Part shown: piece after piece, positions 6,383-12,923 of the stretch | Position numbering within the stretch: position 1 is the first letter of the stretch | Layout: each line of letters begins with the position of its first letter | Assembly (NCBI RefSeq): GCF_026790145.1 | Contig: NZ_JALAMS010000021.1 | Span: 1 to 40,787, forward strand | Length of the DNA stretch: 40,787 nucleotides | Source: Bacillus_I endophytica_A | Lineage (GTDB): Bacteria > Bacillota > Bacilli > Bacillales > Bacillaceae_H | Reading direction: 5' to 3' | Notes under the pieces: model-generated | Databases searched by the model: none | Told to the model about the DNA's origin: nothing | Seen by the model: only the letters and a program-made list of their open reading frames with translations | Made by a program: the position numbers and the translations under genes

Positions 6383-6510
6383 TTTTAGAAAGAGAAAGCT
6401 GGAGGTACCTCTCTCTTCAAAACGACTCAATTGCGGTGATTTATAGAGAATTTCCCTTTATTATATGCACTATGCTTAGAATTGGTGAATCGTTTCATAT
6501 TATTTTTTCA
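6383..6510. other. gene-less interval after site I
   Basis: About 130 bp with no credible gene. A weak hairpin lies at 6390-6416. The stretch from 6448 (TTTATTATATGC, ATGCTTAGAATTG) repeats the sequence just left of site B (132-160), so the flank of a site has been copied along with it. Confidence 0.45.
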
Positions 6511-6538
6511 TTCAACGTATGATTAGATTATGTAAGCA
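6511..6538 (+). other. weaker dif-like site overlapping a gene 3' end
   Basis: The right arm region TTATGTAAGCA (6528-6538) corresponds to the site at 1751-1761. The left arm (TTCAACGTATG) is poor. As in the duplicate, it encodes the end of the gene on the other strand; here the frame reads on through four extra residues (AYII) to a stop. Confidence 0.4.
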
Positions 6539-6945
6539 AGCGGTATTCTCGCATTACAATCAAAATTAGGTGTGAAGTGGGCGATTTTTTCAAAGGGGAT
6601 ACTTAAGGGTGTTGGAAACTCAAAGAATGGATCGGTAACCATTTTAATGTTGACCGGGAATAAAGTGATGAGCCCTTGCTCAATAGCAAGAATAGTACCA
6701 CAAAATATAGGTCTAAACACTTGACCAAATAATTGGAGCTGATCCGAGTCTGTAACGATTAAAATCGATTCTCCGATCAACCCTTGTAATTCCTCAAATA
6801 AAGGATCTTCTACTTCATCTACATCGATACGCACGGGTGCTTCAAGGACTCGTGTCTTTTTTTTATCATTTTTATTTTGATTGTTGTTTTTCTCACCGTA
6901 GTTATATTTTCTTTCTTTATTATTTTTTCCACTTTCAAATGACAT
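6523..6945 (-). CDS. unrecognised 140-aa protein, cassette duplicate 2
   Basis: Paralogue of the protein at 1751-2164, with the same Lys/Asn-rich N-terminus (MSFESGKNNKERKYNY) and the same beta-rich second half (LIGESILIVTDSDQLQLFG, then CGTILAIEQG). Differences are scattered substitutions, so the duplication is not recent. The C-terminus is three residues longer because the Xer-site bases that form the end differ. Start: ATG at 6945 after AGGGGGGAC. The upstream 180 bp up to site J matches the region up to site C, so the whole cassette including its right-hand site was duplicated. Confidence 0.75.
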   Translation of the reverse strand: MSFESGKNNKERKYNYGEKNNNQNKNDKKKTRVLEAPVRIDVDEVEDPLFEELQGLIGESILIVTDSDQLQLFGQVFRPIFCGTILAIEQGLITLFPVNIKMVTDPFFEFPTPLSIPFEKIAHFTPNFDCNARIPLAYII

Positions 6946-7143
6946 AAAAAGTCCCCCCTTTGATTTGAACAATACTAAAAATGAGGGAACAAGTTATAAG
7001 GTAGTCTTGTTCCCTTTCTATAGACCTGTATGAAATAGAGAACTTGCTTTATTCAGCCAAATGAATAAAAAGGAAAAAAATTATATTTAAATGACATCAT
7101 GTGAAATTAAATATAACAGGTTGCTTAGAGGATAATGTTTTTT

Positions 7144-7191
7144 ACTGGTGATAATGTAGACTATGTCAACTAGTTTTGTATAAAGTATTCA
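7144..7191 (+). other. dif-like Xer site J with extension
   Basis: Left arm ACTGGTGATAA (7144-7154), spacer TGTAGA, right arm CTATGTCAACT (7161-7171), extension TGTATAAAGTATTCA. Left arm and spacer match site C except for one base, as part of the cassette duplication. Confidence 0.75.
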
Positions 7192-7212
7192 TATGATCCT
7201 GCAGATTTTCCT

Positions 7213-7248
7213 TAAAAAGAGGAGCAAATTGTTTGCTCCTCTTTCCAT
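7213..7248. terminator. hairpin terminator after site J
   Basis: AAAGAGGAGCAAA pairs with TTTGCTCCTCTTT. Confidence 0.8.
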
Positions 7249-7263
7249 GATCCCTCTTCAATT

Positions 7264-7363
7264 ATGCATCCATAGCAAAGGCATGGCATTTTTGACCACA
7301 TCTTTGCGATTGTTCATCTAGGTGTTGTAAACAATGATTTCCACAAACTGCAGAACATATTAT
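7264..7363 (-). pseudogene. Cys/His-rich C-terminal gene fragment
   Basis: The frame reads CSAVCGNHCLQHLDEQSQRC, then GQKCHAFAMDA and a stop, preceded by stops and no start codon. The spacing of Cys and His resembles the end of small four-helix copper-binding proteins (DUF326-like). Only the last 30 or so codons remain, directly downstream of the LysM gene. Confidence 0.45.
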
Positions 7364-7366
7364 TTA

Positions 7367-7930
7367 TCACGAAACACAATTATTTAAGGTACCTTGTAAT
7401 ATTTCTGGGCCTAATTGGTTTGTCATTGAGTTGCTGAGTCTCACCTGTACTTGTGTATTCGGAGTTAATCTTGCCGTAATATAATCGAACCTCCCTGCCC
7501 ATGTCGGTGCATCTTGTTCAGGGGTAGGATAGAGCCTAAAGCGCCAACTGATAATGTTTGGGACTTGGGCAAACCCTTCATAGCTGTCAAAATTACCTAG
7601 CGAAGACGGATTGGGCAGCCCATGAGCAAGGACATCAATACTCGTTTTTTCTCCTGACGGTGTCCTTGTTTTATGAACCAAACTTACCCCAATTGCATTA
7701 GCAAACCTATTATCAATAGGTTTTAAAATGAGGCTGCAGGGCAAACGAATCCCTGTCATTACTGTCGGAATGCAGATGGTTTGGCCCGGTATGATAACAT
7801 CCGGATTTTGGATTTGCGGATTTGCGTATATAAGGTCATTTAAAGTGGTACCGAAATGACTTGCGATGGAGCGAAGTGTGTCACCTGGCTGTACAACGTA
7901 AATTCTTCCATTTGGACACGAAACAGGCAT
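7367..7930 (-). CDS. LysM-domain spore/envelope protein
   Basis: 187 residues. One LysM domain covers about residues 9-54 (GRIYVVQPGDTLRSIASHFG, NDLIYANPQI, IIPGQTICIP). The remaining 130 residues are beta-rich with no known domain (KPIDNRFANAIGVSLVHKT; WRFRLYPTPEQ). There is no signal peptide, as in spore-coat LysM proteins such as SafA, so deposition on the spore peptidoglycan is plausible but inferred. Start: the ATG at 7930, nine bases after AGGAG; the two upstream ATGs overlap that ribosome site. It lies between Xer sites J and K, divergent from the RHH gene at 8190. Confidence 0.8.
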   Translation of the reverse strand: MPVSCPNGRIYVVQPGDTLRSIASHFGTTLNDLIYANPQIQNPDVIIPGQTICIPTVMTGIRLPCSLILKPIDNRFANAIGVSLVHKTRTPSGEKTSIDVLAHGLPNPSSLGNFDSYEGFAQVPNIISWRFRLYPTPEQDAPTWAGRFDYITARLTPNTQVQVRLSNSMTNQLGPEILQGTLNNCVS

Positions 7931-7946
7931 GTTCATCATCTCCTAG

Positions 7947-8082
7947 AGAATATGGTTATATATTCTATGAAGGAAAAACTAAGTTGATAAAGGGGGCTGA
8001 TTCCCGTGTTCCAAGCGACTACATAGCTGGTCAAAGAGGTACTTGTTACTTTGGCTTAACTAGGGATTATGGTAACAAGAAA
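7947..8082 (+). pseudogene. possible gene remnant before a terminator
   Basis: A protein-like frame (EYGYIFYEGKTKLIKGADSR, then TCYFGLTRDYGN) runs into a poly-A tract and the terminator at 8086, but it has no start codon or ribosome site of its own. Its presence would explain why a terminator lies between two divergent genes. Low certainty. Confidence 0.3.
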
Positions 8083-8083
8083 A

Positions 8084-8119
8084 AAAGGTTGGGCGCCCTC
8101 CAGGTACCCAACCTTTTAA
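8084..8119 (+). terminator. rho-independent terminator
   Basis: AAAGGTTGGG pairs with CCCAACCTTT; same family as the terminator at 3561. Confidence 0.75.
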
Positions 8120-8189
8120 AGATGGGTACCCATCTTTAAAGGAGAAATCAATCTCTTCCTTGAATCTCTAACCCTAGGAGGGGACGAGG

Positions 8190-8393
8190 ATGGCTAACCA
8201 ATCTAAAAATTCATCTTATATATCTCGGAATCGACAAAGAATGACGTTAAAAATCAAGAAGGAATCGATGCAGCCATTAGATGAGATGGCAAGGAATATG
8301 GAGTGTAGTCGAACGACTGCGATGGAAGAATGTATTGATTTTGTCTATAAAAACTGGAAGGAGAAAAGAAGAGACGTATCAGGGAATGCCTAA
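8190..8393 (+). CDS. ribbon-helix-helix-like DNA-binding protein
   Basis: 67 residues. After a Ser/Asn-rich tail comes RQRMTLKIKKESMQPLDEMA, then an SRTTAMEECIDFVYKNWKEK helix, the strand-helix-helix order of CopG/Arc-type proteins that bind DNA as dimers. Start: ATG at 8190, with AGGAGGGG 7 bp upstream. A terminator at 8415 follows and abuts Xer site K. Possible autoregulator; its target cannot be seen. Confidence 0.65.
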   Translation: MANQSKNSSYISRNRQRMTLKIKKESMQPLDEMARNMECSRTTAMEECIDFVYKNWKEKRRDVSGNA

Positions 8394-8412
8394 TCAAAAT
8401 GATGGAGATAAC

Positions 8413-8455
8413 ACAAAAGAGGTTGGGTACCCAAAAAGAGACTCAACCTCTTTCA
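8413..8455 (+). terminator. terminator abutting site K
   Basis: AAAGAGGTTG pairs with CAACCTCTTT. It ends at the first base of site K. Confidence 0.8.
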
Positions 8456-8502
8456 TGGCCGATAAACGACATTATGTTAACTAAAATTGTATATCGTATA
8501 CA
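8455..8502 (+). other. dif-like Xer site K with dyad
   Basis: Left arm ATGGCCGATAA (8455-8465), spacer ACGACA, right arm TTATGTTAACT (8472-8482), dyad TGTATATCGTATACA at 8488-8502. Confidence 0.83.
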
Positions 8503-8512
8503 GCTTAAAAAG

Positions 8513-8546
8513 AGAAAAACTCCTGATTCAGGCACAGGAGTTTTTG
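8513..8546. terminator. bidirectional terminator
   Basis: AAAAACTCCTG pairs with CAGGAGTTTTT. It also terminates the leftward gene ending at 8572. Confidence 0.85.
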
Positions 8547-8571
8547 AAGGTGAATGGATCCTATGATTAGG

Positions 8572-8769
8572 TCATCCCTTATAATCACAGAAAGTACATG
8601 CCCCAATAATGATTAATAAAATAAACAGTACTACTATAATCTCGAAATTATCACATCTGCGATGGTGAACACCATATCCATAAACAGGAGCTATATGTCC
8701 GTGAGATATAGCAGGTGAGAAAGGGACATTCTCCCCAGAAGGAAATGGTTCGTTTACATTATTATACAT
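8572..8769 (-). CDS. YjcZ-like small spore membrane protein
   Basis: 65 residues: a Pro/Gly/Tyr/His-rich N-terminal half (ISHGHIAPVYGYGVHHRR) and a single C-terminal membrane segment IIVVLFILLIIIGACTFC. The F-x-x-I-V-V-L-F-I-L-L-I-I-x-G pattern is the signature of the YjcZ/YtpI-like sporulation peptides of Bacillus. Start: ATG at 8769, 8 bp after AGGAAG; a GTG at 8775 is too close to that site. It may be co-transcribed with the gene at 8821-9006, which precedes it. Confidence 0.75.
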   Translation of the reverse strand: MYNNVNEPFPSGENVPFSPAISHGHIAPVYGYGVHHRRCDNFEIIVVLFILLIIIGACTFCDYKG

Positions 8770-8820
8770 TTTCACATCTTCCTTTCGTTTGTAAAGTCTC
8801 GTGATTATCTATATTAGTAG

Positions 8821-9006
8821 TCAGTCATAGCCATCAGTGTAGAAGTCATCTCTTGGATAACAACGACGGACCCAGCGACAGCGAAGAGAACGAGGATAAG
8901 GATAAATCTGTGAATAGTACTGTGATTGCTGTCTATAAAAAGTATCATCATGATGAAATTGTTGAAGATCGTTAGGGTTTATTTCAGCTTGATAATGATT
9001 GTACAA
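8821..9006 (-). CDS. unrecognised 61-aa Tyr/Arg-rich protein
   Basis: Small, aromatic and charged protein: DLQQFHHDDTFYRQQSQYYS, then PRSLRCRWVRRCYPRDDFY. Two Cys. The composition (Tyr, His, Gln, Arg) resembles spore-coat minor proteins but no family is recognised. The only start that fits is a TTG at 9006, preceded by AAAGGGAGAG 6 bp upstream. It lies 51 bp upstream of the YjcZ-like gene on the same strand. Confidence 0.6.
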   Translation of the reverse strand: MYNHYQAEINPNDLQQFHHDDTFYRQQSQYYSQIYPYPRSLRCRWVRRCYPRDDFYTDGYD

Positions 9007-9148
9007 GCTAATCTCTCCCTTTGCTTTTCTTCAATACACTACTATATGTTTACAAGGAGAAGAGATATAGACTTATACCTAGAAAAATGAGCCTGATTTT
9101 AGGTGTTTAAACTAAATTTAGCTTTAAGACTTTATTTTTAAATATATA

Positions 9149-9196
9149 AATGTTAATAATAACGATTATGTTAACTAAAAGTGTATATGGTATACA
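9149..9196 (+). other. dif-like Xer site L with dyad
   Basis: Left arm AATGTTAATAA (9149-9159), spacer TAACGA, right arm TTATGTTAACT (9166-9176), dyad TGTATATGGTATACA at 9182-9196, identical to that of site D. Confidence 0.8.
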
Positions 9197-9322
9197 GTAT
9201 AAAAAACAGAAAAATTAGATGTCATAGGGTGATACTATATCGCATTATGAGTAGCTTGTTCAGTATATAGAATAGTATTCAGTTTATCTATAAACCAAAC
9301 AAGATCGTATTAAGGGCCTGAG

Positions 9323-9359
9323 TTTCTACTGTAACTATGAAAGGTGTGTAAGGCATACA
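9323..9359 (+). repeat. deletion remnant of an Xer site
   Basis: TTTCTACTGTAA resembles a left arm and GTGTGTAAGGCATACA resembles the dyad. Between them only CTATGAAAG remains, so the spacer and part of the right arm appear deleted. Confidence 0.4.
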
Positions 9360-9412
9360 TTTTAAATTACCGGAATACTCTTAGTATATAAAAGTATGAG
9401 AGGGGAAAGTAT

Positions 9413-9664
9413 GTGTGTCCAAAGATTTATTATCCACATGAGTATATACTAGTCCCAGCAAGTAGTCCTTATCCTGAAGATACCTTTTATAAAGTATCTC
9501 TAGGTCAACAAAGGTTCCGTGATTCTTTTCATAATGTCCTAAAAATTGAAATGATATATAGTGATCACATTGGTGCGGGGGGGAAAGTTAATCCTGCTTT
9601 TCCTTGCTCTACTGAGGATTTTAAAAAAGTGATGGAGGCAGCAAATAAGCTTTTACTTCCGTAA
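9413..9664 (+). CDS. unrecognised 83-aa protein
   Basis: Soluble protein with an N-terminal Pro/Tyr segment (YYPHEYILVPASSPYPED), a central stretch FRDSFHNVLKIEMIYSDH, and a C-terminal helix (DFKKVMEAANKLLLP). No known domain. Start: GTG at 9413, with AGAGGGG 7 bp upstream; the ATG two bases earlier opens a frame that stops after 13 codons. The 3' end is built into a perfect 16-bp hairpin (9641-9676). Confidence 0.6.
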   Translation: MCPKIYYPHEYILVPASSPYPEDTFYKVSLGQQRFRDSFHNVLKIEMIYSDHIGAGGKVNPAFPCSTEDFKKVMEAANKLLLP

Positions 9665-9676
9665 AAGCTTATTTGC
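9641..9676. terminator. 16-bp perfect hairpin between convergent genes
   Basis: GCAAATAAGCTTTTAC and its exact complement are separated by TTCC. It overlaps the stop codon of the rightward gene and lies 8 bp from the stop of the leftward DUF3992 gene. Confidence 0.75.
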
Positions 9677-9684
9677 TTATCGTA

Positions 9685-10026
9685 TTAAAATTTATAGTTT
9701 AAAGAGAAAGCAAATTTGATATTCGCAATTCCAGTTCCAATAAGCCCGATAGATTTTATATTGTCCATTGTAATAGTCCTAACTGTGTTTGGGTTAACCA
9801 TAAACCCCTTTACGGGAATCCGGTTCACAATAAGAGCAGCCTTAGGAGATCCGGTATTAGATCCTTTATTTTCTATAATAATGGTACTATTGATGATAGA
9901 ATTAGTGTCATTATTCCAAATAGGTAAAATATCCCCTCCTGTATCTCCTAAGTTGATGGTAAAGCTGACTATATCGTTTATAGCACATAACGACTTATCG
10001 TAGTAATCTTCTAATTGGTTCATCAT
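9685..10026 (-). CDS. DUF3992-like (endospore appendage family) protein
   Basis: 113 residues. The sequence fits the pattern of the S-type endospore appendage (Ena) subunits: short N-terminus with one Cys (DKSLCAIND), beta strands (SIINSTIIIENKGSN; AALIVNRIPVKGFMVNPNTV), then the hallmark RTITMDNIKSIGLIGTG and a C-terminal SLNYKF. Ena subunits polymerise on B. cereus-group spores through disulfides made by N-terminal Cys pairs. Only one Cys is present here, so it may be a cap or a non-fibre paralogue. Start: ATG at 10026, 6 bp after AGGAGG. Assignment by pattern only. Confidence 0.55.
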   Translation of the reverse strand: MMNQLEDYYDKSLCAINDIVSFTINLGDTGGDILPIWNNDTNSIINSTIIIENKGSNTGSPKAALIVNRIPVKGFMVNPNTVRTITMDNIKSIGLIGTGIANIKFAFSLNYKF

Positions 10027-10181
10027 CTTATTCCTCCTAAACAAATGATTACATTGTTATCTACTATACTTATGTAAAAAGGTTCTTTCTAATGTATATG
10101 TACTATATGCTTTATTTGGTTAAGAAAAGAATAATCTATTAGCAATGTTTCTATGATAGAATCTTTAATATAGCAAAGGAT

Positions 10182-10702
10182 ATGTCAGATGATATAAACA
10201 TGAATAAAATTTACTCTGCAAAAAAAGTTTCATTTCTTTTGGGTATACAAAATACTACAGTCAGAAAGTACTCACAATTATTAGAGAAATCTGGTTATCA
10301 TATACATAAAAATGATTTAGGGCATAGAGGCTTTTTTGATAAAGATGTTATAGTTTTACGTAAAATTATAGAGTTAACAAAGCACCCTAATATGTCGTTA
10401 GAGGATGCAATAAATGTAGTTGTATCAATGGATTCAGGGATGGATATGTCAAAGCATGACACAAAAAGATATATGAGGACAATCAAAGGTTACTTAAAGA
10501 GTTCGAGGACTTTAAAAAACAACAATTGGAATTTAATAAAGAACTGTTACAATAGCCCCAAAAACGTGATGAATATATGGCAACAAAGTTAGAGCAAAGA
10601 GATCAAAGTTTAATGAATACTATGAGAGAAATGCATGACATACAAAAATTACTCGCATCTGCAAAACAATCTAATAAAAAATGGTGGAAGTTTTGGAAAT
10701 AA
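10182..10702 (+). pseudogene. MerR-like HTH (DUF3967-type) pseudogene
   Basis: The N-terminal half is intact: IYSAKKVSFLLGIQNTTVRK, a helix-turn-helix typical of plasmid proteins of the DUF3967 group, then DLGHRGFFDKDVIVLRKI. After about residue 97 the frame shifts. The +1 frame continues QRLLKEFEDFKKQQLEFNKE, hits a TAG, then gives EYMATKLEQRDQSLMN and ends in the family-typical KKWWKFWK at 10702. So a frameshift and a nonsense mutation have broken a gene of about 170 codons. Start taken at ATG 10182; ATG 10200 is an alternative. Confidence 0.75.
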
Positions 10703-10767
10703 TGTCAGAAAGTTTTTTACATAGTAGCATAAAGTGATAAGGATGACATTAAAAACTCTTTTCTTTG

Positions 10768-10803
10768 CTCCCCATGGTCTCCTACCCCGTGGGGCCTTTT
10801 TAA
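10768..10803 (+). terminator. terminator after DUF3967-type gene
   Basis: CCCCATGG pairs with CCGTGGGG (one G-T), then a T-run. Confidence 0.7.
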
Positions 10804-10837
10804 TGTAAAGGTTGCACAACTTATGCAACCTTTACAT
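10804..10837. repeat. strong hairpin
   Basis: TGTAAAGGTTGCA pairs with TGCAACCTTTACA. It has no T-run; purpose unknown. Confidence 0.6.
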
Positions 10838-10968
10838 TTCAACTTTGAAATAGGATATTGCAATTGAAGATTTAAAGATTATTTTATAAAGGAAATGGTA
10901 GCAATTTATGAATCAATGCATATGATATAGGGATATCTCATATATCGCTTCCAATTGAGTTCTATCCG

Positions 10969-11005
10969 GAAAAGAGAAGTCACCTCCAATGGACTTCTCT
11001 TTTTA
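10969..11005. terminator. bidirectional terminator
   Basis: AAAAGAGAAGTC pairs with GACTTCTCTTTT. A weak Xer-dyad remnant (ATGCATATGATATAG) lies 50 bp upstream. Confidence 0.75.
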
Positions 11006-11026
11006 TGTTGTAGCGAAACTCATTAA

Positions 11027-11399
11027 GAAAACGACTATTTTACTGATGAGGAAATGCTTTTCTTACTACGTGTTCAACGCTTTATGCAATTTAAAAGTAA
11101 CTGCCTAGTTGATAATATTCATTCTAGGAGTGCTGTTCCACTCACCCAAAAGGCTTTAGCTCAAAGACTTAAAACTAGTGCTCCAAAGATTAGTAGAATA
11201 GTAAATGGTCTTGTTGAAAAAGGAGTTATTGTCAAAGCCCAGGGACATAGAACAGAAGGTACTAATGCTCGCACATATGCTTTGTTTATTAATCCAAATA
11301 TTATATATTGGAGAACGGGATAATGTAGAAACAACTCTAAAAGCTTTATTTGCAAATCCCAAACCACTATTCAAAAAATTTCCAGTAGCTCTTTTTTAA
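11027..11399 (+). pseudogene. RepL-like winged-helix gene, truncated and frameshifted
   Basis: The open frame starts after a TAA at 11024 with NDYFTDEEMLFLLRVQRFMQ, so the N-terminus and ribosome site are missing. The winged helix follows (VPLTQKALAQRLKTSAPKIS, RIVNGLVEKGVIVKAQG, then YALFINPNIIY). A frameshift near 11305 moves the last part, GERDNVETTLKALFANPKPL, into another frame ending at 11399. The NPNIIY-x-G motif is typical of RepL-type replication proteins of Firmicute plasmids. Related fragments lie at 5949-6215 and 14711-14932. Confidence 0.7.
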
Positions 11400-11412
11400 G
11401 GGCTACTTTTTT
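11383..11412 (+). terminator. rho-independent terminator
   Basis: AGTAGCTC pairs with GGGCTACT, then a T-run. It overlaps the end of the RepL-like relic. Confidence 0.7.
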
Positions 11413-11413
11413 T

Positions 11414-11522
11414 AGATTTTCATAGTTATCTAATTCGCTAACTATGAAAACTGCTTTAAATCATTGATATAACAACGTTTTAAAACCTATATATACCCGT
11501 TTTACTCTCACGCTCTAATTAA
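11414..11522 (+). repeat. R2 repeat, copy c, running into an Xer site
   Basis: Hairpin TTTTCATAGTTA...TAACTATGAAAA, then AACTGCTTTAAATCATTGAT and ATAACAACG, then CTCTCACGCTCTAATTAA, as in copies a and b. Where those copies continue ATAGCAATTC, this one continues TGAGAACTATGTTAACT, an XerD-type arm. The junction lies at the position of a site spacer. Confidence 0.55.
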
Positions 11523-11539
11523 TGAGAACTATGTTAACT
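11512..11539 (+). other. dif-like Xer site M (R2 hybrid)
   Basis: Left part GCTCTAATTAA (from R2), spacer TGAGAA, right arm CTATGTTAACT (11529-11539). No dyad follows; the IS110 relic begins soon after. Confidence 0.6.
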
Positions 11540-11646
11540 AGCATTCCTGTTTGAAATTATTTGGTGTCTTGAAATAAAAAAGTCCCCTTGATATGATGCA
11601 GAAGGTCATGGCCATGACTTCAGTTCATCATTCAAGGAGGACTCTT

Positions 11647-12235
11647 ATGAATTGTACTCAAAACGAAAAGTTAAATCAAGTTACACCCCACACACTGATT
11701 GTAGGAGTAGACATTGCTAAATTTAAGCATGTTGCTCGTGCACAAGATAATCGTGGAAAGATGGCATTAGCTACACTAGAGAACATTCCTCTCCCAGTTC
11801 AACTGAATCAAACGACACCCGAGAGGGTGGCCGAGATATGGTCTACTCACGGAGATGTGAAGCGACCAAGTTTCAAACGAATACAACGACTTCAAGAAGC
11901 TGCTGGACGTTCAGTAGGATTAACCGTCGGATTACAGATGGCACAACGAGAAATAGCCACGAATATCAAACGATATAAAATGCTGAAAGAAGAAATACAT
12001 GCACTAGAAGAAGACTTGGAAGCCCTCGTTCTGACCCTTCCAGGTATTGCTGAAATGCTGACTGTACCTGGGATTGGGATCGTAACGGTTATTGAACTCT
12101 ATTCTGAGTTAGGTGATATTAAGAACTTTGAAAATCCACGCCAAATTTTAAAATACGCGGGATTAAATTTGCGAGAATCTAGCTCAGGAAAGCACCCCAT
12201 GCAGAATCAAAAGATTCTACACCCATTCACATTAT
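11647..12235 (+). pseudogene. IS110-family transposase, internally deleted and truncated
   Basis: Starts well (ATG 11647, AAGGAGG upstream) and shows the N-terminal DEDD signature start TLIVGVDIAKFKHVARAQDN. It then jumps to the later part of the family: LVLTLPGIAEMLTVPGIGIV, then YSELGDIKNFENPRQILKYA and GLNLRESSSGKHP. About 196 codons remain of the usual 400, with a large internal deletion and no C-terminal Ser-containing end, so it is inactive. IS110 elements use a bridge RNA from their non-coding end; only about 100 bp of leader remains here. Confidence 0.85.
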
Positions 12236-12273
12236 AGCATGGGTTGCCCTCAAAAAAATAGGAGGGTTTAATC

Positions 12274-12656
12274 ATGGAACAGACTGAAAAGTTATTGATT
12301 GGAATTGAAAATGTGTTGCGTATTGCTAATGAATTAATCAATGAAATGGCTGACTTACAAGCCATGAAAGAGGACTATATTCGATTAAAGGAACAACTTT
12401 TTTTAATCAATTTACAAGAGCTGAATGAAAAGTTTTTGAGTTTGCTTTGGATCAATGTAGTGTGCGTGAAACAGCAAAGATTTTACATAGAGAAGAAGAA
12501 ACCATTAAAAAAATCAGAAGAAAAACCTTAAGGAAGTTAGAGGTTTCTTCAATGAAAGCAGCTGTTGAATTGTACGAAAAAGTGACTCATAGTTGTACAC
12601 CTATTTCCACATTTTTTAATGATGGAACGGGTCAAGAACGTATGCGTTTTTCGTAA
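12274..12656 (+). pseudogene. sigma-70 region 4/ArpU-like regulator, frameshifted
   Basis: The frame from ATG 12274 (AGGAGGG upstream) gives a helical start (LLIGIENVLRIANELINEMA) and loses register near 12430. The other frame then reads FEFALDQCSVRETAKILHRE followed by TIKKIRRKTLRKLEVSSMKA, a helix-turn-helix of the sigma-region-4 type, to a stop at 12656. One frameshift in an A/T run explains both. Without it the protein would be about 125 residues, like phage ArpU-type late regulators. Confidence 0.65.
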
Positions 12657-12663
12657 AAGTTGA

Positions 12664-12725
12664 GGGGACGTTGAAGGGACGTATATACCCATGATGTCGA
12701 CAATGAAGGGACGCTGAGGGGACTT
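12664..12725 (+). repeat. GGGACG-type direct repeats
   Basis: Units of the form GAGGGGACGTTGAAGGGACG and GAAGGGACGCTGAGGGGAC recur twice with a spacer between. They immediately follow the regulator pseudogene and precede the 11-bp iterons. Confidence 0.55.
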
Positions 12726-12729
12726 CATA

Positions 12730-12773
12730 TCGACAGTACATCAACAGTATATCGGCAGCAGGTCGACAGACTT
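12730..12773 (+). repeat. four tandem 11-bp iterons
   Basis: TCGACAGTACA, TCAACAGTATA, TCGGCAGCAGG and TCGACAGACTT follow one another without gaps. Core T-C-x-x-C-A-G. They lie about 150 bp upstream of the two ribbon-helix-helix genes, a typical arrangement for an operator, a centromere-like parC, or a replication iteron block. Confidence 0.65.
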
Positions 12774-12923
12774 GTAATTTTCATGATATCACACTTTTTA
12801 AGATAGGAATGCCGTTCTGCTGGGCTTTGCCTAGCCTATCATCCTCCTATGATAGCAAAAACCCCTTATGCTCTTCTATCAGTTGTTCAAGATTTTTTCC
12901 AATTCATAAAAAAGGAGAATTTG

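Noticed and set aside
168..9196. CRISPR-like array formed by the regularly recurring 40-bp sites
   Set aside because: Intervals are 0.2-1.5 kb, contain genes, and repeats vary; architecture is 11-6-11 as in dif.
10890..10940. TTTATGAATCAATGCATATGATAT as an Xer site
   Set aside because: The extension resembles site F, but neither arm is recognisable; at best a remnant.
11545..11646. Functional IS110 bridge RNA in the leader
   Set aside because: Only about 100 bp remain and the transposase is deleted; no pairing loops could be identified.
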